The notes under the pieces: generated by a model
Databases searched by the model: none
The model's input: the letters and a program-made list of their open reading frames with translations, nothing else
Told to the model about the DNA's origin: nothing
Shown here: piece after piece, positions 41,601 to 53,600 of the stretch
Layout of the letters: the number at the start of each line of letters is the position of its first letter
Position numbering within the stretch: the first letter of the stretch is position 1
Assembly: GCA_947652115.1 (NCBI GenBank)
Contig: OX393574.1
Location: 11,919,418-11,983,417, forward strand
DNA length: 64,000 nucleotides
Source of the DNA: Blastomussa wellsi
Taxonomy: Eukaryota > Cnidaria > Anthozoa > Scleractinia > Plerogyridae
Reading direction: 5' to 3'
Program-made: the position numbers and the translations under genes

Positions 41601-44600
41601 AATCAAAATTTATTTACTTCTTATCTTAGGGATTTCGTCTGTTTATAATAATAACAATAATTTGATACTTCTATGGCGCAAAATTCATAACAATAGATGA
41701 TCTGTTATTTGCAAATCAAAGAGAGCATTTTATCCACAGGGAAGTCATGCCCAGTCCTCCAGGCACCAGTACATGGATCCATAACCTCTCTTTCATGTGG
41801 CTCCTCATTTGGTTCCCAGGCTTCCCTCTCTTGTAATACAGGACACCGAATGTCTGGGTCTCGCCAACGCTCATGTCAAGCAGATGGAACATGGTCAGGC
41901 AGCACGACTATATGCAACGGTGAGCACCGCCACATAACGTGGGCCACTTTCTCAACCAATCACAAGTAAAGGATAGACAAATTGTGGCTCCCTCGCGCAG
42001 GTTTTCCCGCGCTTTTGTACCGTTTACCTAATTTGCTTCAAGATGTACCGGTCACTGATAACATAGTAGCTCCACAAAACAAAATAAACAACCTTCCCTT
42101 AAATTTATCTAGACCTTCACAGGGACCGCGCAGGGGGTGGGGCTGAAAGACTCACATCTTCGACAGGAATGGCCCTCATTTCAAGCTTTCAGAGGCTTTA
42201 AAGGTATGGTCTTTGCATTTTGCAGACGTCGCTTTTTGCTGCAAGGTGCTTCAGTTGTTCCTTGTGTTGGTGGATGGCGCTTTCGAGGAGAAGTTCACCA
42301 AGGAAACCTCGAGAACCAAGCTCCTTTACATAAAGCCATTTTTTGCCTCCGATGCATAGAGCATACCTTTGTAGCCTCTGTAAGCTTGAAACACGGACCA
42401 ACATTTCGCCTTATTTTCCCAAGCCAATCCTGTCGAAGAAGGGAGTCCTTTCAGGAAACCAAAAACTCCAACTCTATTCCCTTCCGGATCAACAGTTCGC
42501 ATCTGTGTACAACCGGGCACACAGCTCACTTATTTCGAAATTGATCAGGAAAACGCTGTAAACGCCCCGGTTGGCTTAAAAAAGCATCTAAACTATGAAA
42601 CACGCAAAATTCCTTCTGAAACGCCTGTGAAACGAAAGTTGTTTATCCTAAAACGCCTCGTTTCAATGTCTAGTACCAGGTTTTCCGCGAGCGGCCGCCA
42701 TTTATCAATAAGGTGTAAAGAGGAAAATAAATACGGTTACTAATCCAGAGAGATAGGCAAAATGACAGACAGACAGACAAACAGACTGTGCGCAGTATCT
42801 TTGCTCCATCTTCATGCTTACGTTTTGGTTGTAGCTTTGAGATATGTGCTTGGAAAAAGATGCCATTGCATTTTTATGCTTTAAAAAACAAAACAGAAAA
42901 GAATGTTCCTATTTTTTGGGCTCTGGGTGTATTTGAAAGACAGCTACCGACGTTTAGTAAGGGCATGTCCATAACTTGCCGTCGTGAGATGGAATTTCGC
43001 CATTAATTAACTCAACTTAGGTCTGAGCATGCAAGTCATTTTGGATGCGCAGATGATGGCATTCATAAACTATGTTATCATTTTTTCAGCTGTCACGTGT
43101 CCACCTCTTCCCGTCCCATCGCATGGCATCTTGAAGAACTGCACAGGCGTAACAACAGAGAACTACAACACAGTTTGCCAGTTTTCCTGTTATTCTGGTT
43201 TTACAGGGATTGGCTCTCCATCTAGAAAATGTTTAGAGAACGGGACCTGGAGTGGGCAAGATTTCTTTTGTCAAGGTGAATACAGATATTCCTCACAAAA
43301 AATGAAGCCGAAACTTTTCGTTTTCAGTTTGGAGTTCTTTATACCTGTTGCCCGACTTGATTTTTAGTTAGTTGTAAAAAATGTCTCTGAAAGTAATAAA
43401 ATTGGAAAACAATATTAAAAATGAAACAAATCACTACCATACTCATTTAATTAAAAATACTTCCGTAATTGTTCAAGTCGATATTTAGTGATATCTGTCA
43501 CACGTGAAGTTCTTTCTTTTCTATGGCTTTATAAAAAAATAATACTGATACGGTTGTAAATCTGTGTTTGTCATTTTAGTCACGTGATATGCTTTTATGC
43601 ATATACTTTAAATCGTGAACCATTTGTACACCAGCATCAGAAATAACAACACAAATATTGCTCGGAACCGCATGCAGGTGTAAAAGACTAATATCGCACT
43701 ACTTTATTCTACAGACGTCCATCCTCCGACGTTCGGTGCCACGTGCCCAGCACGTCCGTTGGTAGCGTATGCAGAACGCGGCCTGTTTTCAGCCCAAGTG
43801 AACTGGACCGAGCCTGTTGCTACTGACAACTTAGGAGGCGCAGTTTCAGTGACGTCAAATTACCAACCACCTCAAAGGTTTACACAGGGAACTCACGTGA
43901 TTGCATACACTGCTGTGGACCAATCAGGAAACAAGGCCACTTGTAGCTTTGTTATTAAAGTTGTAGGTAAAACTTATCTTTGTGTTTGCTGTTATAACGT
44001 GTTATATTTAAGCAATAGACCACAAGTTACTATGGTTTATAGGCTGATAAACCACGCGGGATGTTGGTAGAACACGAGAAGAATTTGAAAATCACAAGCC
44101 GCAGGCGAGTGATTTACAAATTCAGAAAATGTGTGATTTTTCCATGCGTTTACTGGCACAATAAACCATAGCTGATTGACCAATCATAACACGCGCATAG
44201 ATTTGGTTATCATATAAAACTATTTATACAAAAAAACTAAACGTTTTCCATATTTTTAAACATCATCAGTGATTAACTGCACGTCGCTCGCAGTAGATTC
44301 AAGAGGTCCACTGCGCATGAGCAGGTGTGCTAATCATTATGGAGCACAATGTAACTTTTCTTGTACGATTGGTCATCGTTTAAATGGCTCTTCAACACTT
44401 ACGTGCGTTGCCCCTGGCAACAGACCACCAGCATCCTGGGATAGTCCTTTGCCCAGTTGTCAAGGTACGTGACAGAGTATATTAATGCTATTTATGCACC
44501 GTGATGTCTGAACGTTTCAGCAGCATGGAGAAAATCATCCTTTTAAACTTCGGAGAAAATCTCAGAGTGTTAATTTGAGTCCTTTTTTTGTTGAGTCGAT

Positions 44601-47600
44601 CGAAAGAAAGCTCCGTGGAAAAGCCGGTTTACTTATTCATTGATGAATTTCTCTTCAGCTATAAGATGTCCTTCTCTTGCTGTTCCAACAAATGGAGTTA
44701 AGACCGGCTGTCCCGGCAGTGTATACGAACCCTATGATACACATTGTGGTTTCTCTTGTACTGTTGGCTATCGTTTGATTGGTTCGTCGGCTAGGCGGTG
44801 CCTGGAAAATGAGACTTGGAGCGGAGAAACTTCAAGTTGTCAAGGTAATAGATAGAAGAGAACAGCGCTAGATATAAATATTGTAACGAAAGTGTAGGTG
44901 AAAAATCAAGCCTTCGCACTAGAAGGTAATTCCTAGTTTCAACAGCAATGTACAATATTTTGTAAATAACGAGTCATTTAGACTTGATAAAATGTTTAAT
45001 CGGAAGACTCCCGTAATGAAGCTGTCAATGGGGTTAACGAATTTGATTTGTAATGGAGCACAGACTTCTAATCCGTAAAGTAATAGTGACATGGTCGATG
45101 AGCTGAACGCAACATAGCTTTAAACTTATATTCCTGCCCCCTTTTGGTTCGCTTTAGCTATCACCTGTGGCCCACTGGTCCCACCAATTGACGTTGTCAT
45201 ATCTCCATCTTCGTGTCTATCGAGTGGCAATTATGCTCAGGAATGTAGATTTACTTGTCAAAGATCTGGATACGTCCTTGAGGGAACGTCTCGCCGAGTA
45301 TGTGGTAATAATGGACAGTGGACTGGGTCGAGCGACACGCGCTGCGGAGGTAAGGGTGCATTTAGCCATCGCCCATTCCGGGCTCGCGAGAACTTGTATT
45401 CAACCAATCAGATTGCCGCATTTGCAGTAGTAAACTTGTAGATTCTACTCATCAGTGTTTCTTTTAGCCACTATCATGCATGCATACTTAAAGTAGGCTC
45501 AACTTTATAATGAGTACTGAAACTGTAAAGAAAGCATTACTTCTGCCACCATGGCGGTTCTACTACGGAATGTTCTTCAACTGCATGGCGGTTGTGCTCG
45601 CGACATTATCTCGTTCCTTGCAATTTCGTCCCAAAATTCTGAGGATTGCCCTCATTTAGAGCAACCGTTTCCACGAAAAAATGCAATTATTGCGGATTTT
45701 GAACTGCAAATGGTATGACTCCGAACTGTAAATGGTATTACCCAGATCTATTTAAAAGACATATCGGGCGTTCGGTTTATAATCTCAGGACTTCGAGGCA
45801 TAATCTAGCCTTACCGGTGGTCAAAACAGACTATTACAGGAAGAGGTTTGCTTTCACTGGGGCAAAGGTCTTGAATTCCTTACTGGAAGAAAACCCATAA
45901 GGGCCTTCAAAACTCAGCTAGAGTCACTCAATCTCTCTATTGACTTTTAGTATAATATCTTCATTTTAAATTTAGGCAAATAGAATTATTTATTCATAGT
46001 TATATATTGTTGCAATTTGTACTTGTATAAGTGTAATTGTAACTCCCGGCTTTTGTGAAAAAACAAAACTGCAATTGTGATTATTGTAATTTTTGAGCAA
46101 AGTCACCGTCATTAAATAAAGTTTTCTATCTATCTATCTTTCTATCTATACTTATAGAAGTAAGTTGAAACTGAATGAAAAGTAAAGCAGAATATTAGAT
46201 GTTTTCAATAAGATCGTGTTGATTGTATCGGTTGACTTAAGTTTTTTAATCAAGTTTGTTGTTCCTTTTGTTACTATCCCCGTTTCATTTTTTTTTCTGT
46301 CTAACTTCTTTACAAAATAGTGTTTACCTAGCTACCTATCTAACTCTTTCATTCCATTTAAATGTTTTTCGACTTTTTAACATGACAAAAATGGCGATTT
46401 ATCGTAACCGTATTTGATGTTTTTCTTCGTTTGCAGACAATACTCCTCCTTCCTTTAATAACACTTGTCCAAGCAACATGGTGTTCTATACTACGGAATG
46501 TTCTTCAACTGCTCTACTTACATGGAATGAGCCGATGGCAACGGACAACTCTGATCACGTGTCTATCAGCTACCCCGCCATTCGGCCTCCTGTTAACCTT
46601 AGTATTGGCGTGTACAATGTGTTTTACTCCGCGGCAGATAATAGTGGAAACCGAGCAAATTGCACGTTTATTGTGCAAGTGGCAAGTAAGTCTTTGGGCT
46701 AATCTAAATTAATACAATAAGCAAATATACTTATTTTGAGAATCGTCATTACAATCATCAAAACAGCAATCTTTATTTGCTTACATTAACAATAAAAGGA
46801 ATGCCAGTTCAGACGTCTACCTGCAAAATAGCAGAGCTAATCGAGCTGATCGAGGCAGGTAGTATGGAGGCGTGTCTTATAAACAGTATTTACCTAATGA
46901 CGTAACGATATATAATAATTACGAAATGACAGAGATTAGAATTTAAATCACAATTATTTTATGATGAATTCAAGCGGCTACAGAAGAACAAAAACATTGT
47001 AGGTGTAGATGTAGAGGCCAACGAAGCCACAAGCACATGGAAAACATTTCTTGCAAGCCCATGGGGATGCAAGCCTCTTCAAAGAAAGCCAGTTTCACAT
47101 ACTCCGAAAGTGTCAAGGGAAATTTGATTGTCTCGTCTATGAGATGCTTTTTATCAAGGAACGTGATCCAAGTTTAAACACGCAAACTGATTCCGTCCAT
47201 GCGAAACTTTTTACTTGAAAGAACATTCCAACACTTCTCATATTATTGTTTTATTATCTTATTTAGTATTTAAATTTTTCCCATCATTATCACTTTGACT
47301 TGATAATGACGTTAGCTCAACGTCGAAACGTCGTCGTTTTTAAACAACTTTCTTAATATGCTTTTAAGAAATATTTTATCGCAGTTTTTTATCGTTAAAT
47401 GTTTAATTACGAAAGAGAAGTTTAAATTATTTTCATTTCATATATTAACGTATCTATATCCAGATAACAATCCTGTTTTAAGAAGGTTCGAAATAAGGAT
47501 TCAGATATTTTTTCTTGAAAAAAAAATCGCGCACTGTAAAGTATTCGACATTTTGTTTAAAAGCGCAGTGGTTATCATGACTAAATGGAAGATGACATGT

Positions 47601-50600
47601 TTCGCAACAAAGCAAGCGGTAGACTGCAAAGAAGTCTCATTTAATTTCCATTCTATTTACATTAAAAAAACATTTTTTAAGACTTAATCAAAATTTATTT
47701 ACTTCTTATCTTAGGGATTTCGTCTGTTTATAATAGTAACAATAATTTGATACTTCTATGGCGCAAAATTCATAACAATAGATGATCTGTTATTTGCAAA
47801 TCAAAGAGAACATTTTATCCACAGGGAAGTCATGCCCAGTCCTCCAGGCACCAGTACATGGATCCATAACCTCTCTTTCATGTGGCTCCTCATTTGGTTC
47901 CCAGGCTTTTCTCTCTTGTAATACAGGACACCGAATGTCTGGGTCTCGCCAACGCTCATGTCAAGCAGATGGAACATGGTCAGGCAGCACGACTATATGC
48001 AACGGTGAGCACCGCCACATAACGTGGGCCACTTTCTCAACCAATCACAAGTAAAGGATAGACAAATTGTGGCTCCCTCGCGCACGTTTTCCCGCGCTTT
48101 TGTACCGTTTGCCTAATTTGCTTCAAGATGTACCGGTCACTGCTAACATAGCTCCACAAAACAAAATAAACAACCTTCCCTGAAATTTATCTAGTCCTTC
48201 ACAGGGACCGCGCAGGGGGTGGGGCTGGGGGGTGGCTTAGCCCCCCCCCCCCCCAATTTTTTGGCTGATTAAATCACTGTTCTGTCTTTTACTAAAAAAG
48301 CACATTACATTATTTTATGTCAAATTTTGTCCAACGTGAAGGCCAGTATGTTACTCGTTGTTTTATAAGAATTAAAAATTAACTTCACTTTTGGCAGTTT
48401 TAGATCCATTTCTAGCCATTTCAGAAGACTTTTATTTCAATTTTTCCCGGACCCCCTAGTTATCTCACGCTAACTTGAAAGTCCGCTCCGCGGGCGCTGG
48501 TTTAACATTGCGCCTTCAGTTTCAAGTTTTGATACTCCTATATTTTCCAGTATCAACAATTTACTAATAAGTGATCAGTTATATTGTACAAATTACAAAG
48601 TTATCGTTACATTACGTTACAAAACAATATCGATGGATATTTAAATTTAAAGTTTTAATAACGGAACTTTAACCCTGAACCCAAATTGCTGTGCTTGTAT
48701 AGGTAATCGCACGGTTTCGAGTTCAACTGGAATTAATTTGCACGTGTGAGTTTTTCAAAATGCTGAAATTGCACGAGCGCTTGAACGAGAAAAACCTTAT
48801 GATTACTTATTAATAATATAAACATGAAAAAATTCGCCTGAAGAAAGTGCCGGAAGATCTTACAGAATTCATACAGAAAGCGAGCGTTTGATGCGGTTTG
48901 ACACTTTATTTACGGATTGGCTGATGAAGATCAGCTGATAATACTGCGAACTGAAAGCGGTTCGTTTAAAACATTTGCAACCATAATCCAGAATTTCTAT
49001 GTGTAATTTGCACTGGTGTTACACCTTTTGCACTGTATTTCACTTTTTGCACTGGTGTTTCACTTGAACTGCACTGCTCTCAGCCAATCAGTAAGTAATT
49101 TTTCATGTATATTATTAGACCTGATAATTCAGGTCGGGCTTTTCCCATTTAATATTACATGCCATACATAAAAAGAAAGTCAGTTGATATTACAAAATTA
49201 GTGATTTAGAAATGATGTGAGTATTGACGAGGCATTAGAAGCAAGTTAAATTTAGATAATTCTGACCAAAAATCGTGATGTACTTCCCCTTTAAAACTCG
49301 CGTTCGTTTTATTTTAGTTATCAAGGGTACACCATTTCGCTTCTATTTTTAGTAAGTACGATTTGGTCAGAAAAGCGTTTCATCAATTATCTTTCCTTAC
49401 AGTTGTGACGTGTCCAGCCATTTCATCACCGTCTCATGGAATGATTTCTCCAAGTTCTTGCAAACTCTCGTCTGGTGTGAATTACCCAACGGAGTGCTTC
49501 TTCTTCTGCAATGTAACAGTTGGTTATAAAATGGAAGGCCCACCGAAGGTATCCTGCCTTGAAAGTGGATCTTGGAGTTCTGATCCCTTCAAGACGATCT
49601 GTAGAGGTACGAAATAAAATATTGAAAATTGCTTTTACATTCAGTTTCCGCTTCGTAACACAGTGTACGTCAGTGAACTGAGTGCCATTAACGTGGATGG
49701 CGCATTTTGTCAAGTGTAGCCTCGTTCAAGTTTTTTCTTTTTTCAGTTAGAATGCTTCTTAATCGCCATGACTCGAAGTCATCTTTGTTCTTTCTCAGTT
49801 TATTGATATCCCTGAAAGGGGCTTAGAAACCATAAATGAAGTTATGTTTGCTAATGTATAAGATTGCCTTAATTCAAGCCAAAGGAAAGCTATAAATAAT
49901 AGTTTACCAAATTATAAAAATACCAAAGTGGAAACAAACAAGGCCCGGTTTTAAATTTAGCATGTGTGCTATACAAGGCGGGCAACATAAACAAGGCTAA
50001 AAGAAATAACTCTTATCTTTTATAATGCCTTTATGGTATTAGTAGATACTCAATATATCTGTTGGAAATCTAATTGGCTATCGCTCATAGAAACGACGGA
50101 GAGTCTTTGGAGACTCTAAAGGACTCCATCCCTGGCCATTCCAAAACTTACCGTTTTATGTACTTTTAAGCGAAAAATAAAGAAACTTTTTGCCTTCACG
50201 GATCTCCAACTATACAACACAGCTGCGCTTCGACTAATCCTTTAGAGTGTCCGATTATTAAAACAATGATAGACTACTTGCCATTATTTTTATGACTGGC
50301 TTTCGCTCATGAATACTTCAGGCTCTTAAAGTTGTCACTGGAAAATAGGATTGCCTCCAAAAAATAAAAACCAAATAGGATTTCAGACCATATAAGTAGA
50401 TCGTAGGAGATCTAAAAATGAGTTTCAGATTTGCTTCAGATACGCATAATCTTTATTTGTTTCAATTCAGTCATTAATTTCAAGAAAACTGCTCCCTCAA
50501 CAGACATCCAACCTCCCAGTCTCCAGTGCCCAGCCGATATGGACAATGTCCCCACGGCGCCTGGTAAATCATATGCAACAGTGACATGGAAGGTACCAAA

Positions 50601-53600
50601 CCCCACAGATAACTCAAACGAGCCGCCAAAACTTAGCGGTCCACTGCCACCGCAAAAGATAAATGTTGGCAAAAATTACAGAACGTACAAAGCCAGCGAT
50701 TCATCTGGACAAAGTAAAAGCTGTACGTTCTTAATTAATGTCAAAGGTAAACACTGTTTTTTTTTAAAGATCTATGTTGTCATTGTTGCGTTCTGTAGCT
50801 CTAATTTCAACCTGCAATTTCATCACAGTTTAGGTTTGAAGCATTCTGTTAATGAAAAATCAAGGTGAAAAATCCCGATAAAAACGTTTAGTTCATTAGT
50901 ACTCATTTGCTCAAGATTGGATAACGCTCTCCGCCGTATATAACCCTTAGCTTTCCAATGGATAGCGTAGTATATTTTCTCAATAGTCGTCCACTGGGAA
51001 GTGATTTATCCAGTGGAGAGTATTATCAAGCCTTTGAAAACTGGAGCTAGCTGTTTTTCATTACGCATTTTCCTTTCTGTTCACGATGGAGACGTCTGAG
51101 TTTCAAGCCGGAAAATTCGATACTGTTGACGTCGATAAGCAGAGATTTGTGTACGTGAACAGGGGCGGATCCAGGATTTTTCTCAGGAGGGGGTGTACCA
51201 CCAAGGAATGACGCAATTGATGGGTGACGTAAGCAGAATACCTGGTCCAGTTATATTAAAAAGTTGCAGGTCATCTCACCCTCCCCCTAGATCCGCCTGC
51301 GTAAGAGCCTTTTGGTCCATCAGGCTGCTCCTTAGTTTTCATAGCATAACAAGGAGTATTTCTACTCCCCCCTGGCTGGGATGCTAGTTTAATGCAGGGT
51401 TACTCCCTAGCAATATTCGCTATTGCCCATTTATACACCTTGGTGAAGATCGCTGAAGATCAAGAGGCACTTTGAGACCAATCTCCCTCCCATTCGAGCC
51501 TAATCTCCCACGTCTCTCTTACAACGGTGAAAGGGGCGATCGACAAAAGGGCGACCGAAACTATTTTCCCAAAAAATTCATCTCCGCTTATTATGTGTGC
51601 ACCTTTTCATTTCGTCAACCAACAGATTTTGAGCCGCCCAAGTTTGCTTCTTGTCCTGATGATATTCACAAGACGTCTGCAAAGAGAAATAATAAGATCT
51701 TTCTTCCTGGAGTCACTGTGACAGATAATGTTGGGGTCTACGATGTTAGAACAAACAGACCAAATGGAAGCGATTTTACTTGGGGAGAACACAACATAAC
51801 TTATACCGCAATAGATAAAGCAGGAAATGCTGCAAAATGCCATTTCCAAGTTATTATTGTGGGTATGTATAAGTTCAAATTGCAAATGTTATATTTAAAC
51901 AATAACGTGTTTCTGTTGAGGAACTGTCGGCTGATAGTTGGCCTGCGAAAATTTGATGTTCTTAAAACAAATATTTGCCCGACTTGACGCAAACGAATTT
52001 AAACTAGACACGAAACTAACTAAATCAAAACCAGACAAGTAATGCTGTAAATAGCCGCTTGTTTACAAAAAAATTCACAGACGGGCACTATCCATCCGGG
52101 TATTTTCCTCAGACGGGCACTATGAGCTGATAGTGTTCCTCCACGCGCGGGGACTATAGTGTCACGTGTGCAAATTTAAGCCATTGCAATAAGAATCGGA
52201 GAAAATTTATTGGCGAACTATAATCAGTTATAGTTTTCCTGGAGATGCTGACTGTAAGAGAAAGTATCTTATCGAAAGACATTGCACAATGGTCCGCTTT
52301 AGTTCGGAGTCCAGTTCACTATCCATTTGGCCAACTCCACGTTGGCCATATTAGATATTGATGTAGAAGAAAACCCAGAAACCTTTGTTGCATAGGTTTG
52401 CAAATTAACAAACAAAAAATTGGTAACAAATCTTTGGAGTTAACGTGTGAAAACAGTTGCAATAGTGTTGTTGTTTTGTGTTTTCTCTCTTAATTTTTGT
52501 GAGGTGAGCAAATTTACTGAACTCTTGTTCCTAGACAGATTAGGCTGAACAGACTTGAAAGGAATGGTATCAAGACTAATCAAATTCTTATGCTTTTTGA
52601 TGAAAAGGTAAAACCTGTACCGATTTGCCAACCCCTCTGAATGGAGCTAAAGCATGTGACAAGTGGTTAGACGCTGGAAAGTTTTGCACTCTGCACTGTA
52701 ATGATGGATATGACTTCGCTAACAAACCAGAGGAGTTCTATTTCTGTGGTGGTAAAGGAAAATGGTTGCCGAAGGACGAGGTACCAGATTGCTCTGGTAA
52801 GGCTACTTTTAGAAAATGGCTATGGAGACAATAAAAAACATGTCCGTGGTAACCGAAGTAGGCATTGGTTTTGGAGCCGGTTAGGGCCGTGTTAATAAAA
52901 GTGCGGAGAACAAAAGTACGTTACTGGGGAATACGTTGCAGAAAACACATTACAGATTGAAATAGAAGTGTAAGAATGAAAACTGTTGCGAGTGGCTCAC
53001 GGAATAATATAAGGAAAACCAAATTATTTTATTATTATTATTATTTTGTAGAAAAAGTATATTTTTTATCACTCTCCTCCCCAAGGCCGCCTGTGTCCCT
53101 CTTAGCTGGACAGGCGGAACTTGTGCACCAGGGACAAGATTGAACATTTACTATCTGGCCAATTAAATAAGCCGTTTGAACTCTCTTATAACAACAGGAT
53201 TATAAAACGTTTGATTTGATTGGCTAGACCCAATCCCCTTTTGTTCAAAGTCAAGCCATTCATACCATGTATAGCCAGAGTCACTTGGAAACGAGACTCT
53301 ATGAATGGAGTTAAAGCATGTGACAAGTGGTTAGACGCTGGAAAGTTTTGCACTCTGCACTGTAATGATGGATATGACTTCGCTAACAAACCAGCAGGGT
53401 TCTATTTCTGTGGTGGTCAAGGAAAATGGCAAACAGACTCCAAAAGTTCCCGTTACTGTTAAATTTGCTGTGAAAGTTCCATTGCCCATCAATGCCTCCC
53501 TTGGTAACCTCAACGACACCACTGAAAAGTTAACAAGTGATATTCTAGCAGCCCTGAATAAAACATACCTAAATCTGAACATCGGTGGAGTCATAAATCT

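Larger units (their letters stand above)
32716..42145 (+). repeat. Tandem duplication copy B (E40-E47)
   Basis: Matches A over its first 2.9 kb and C over its full length, apart from its own insertions: a LINE end at 35,355 and the DIRS element at 38,091. Ends at ggtggggctg, the same words as at 48,227. Confidence 0.85.
42258..48227 (+). repeat. Tandem duplication copy C (E48-E54)
   Basis: Matches B. Its first ~90 bp match the DNA just upstream of copy A (29,737-29,837). It lacks ~680 bp with the CCPb exon, and carries a ~590-bp Penelope-like segment that B lacks. Confidence 0.85.
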
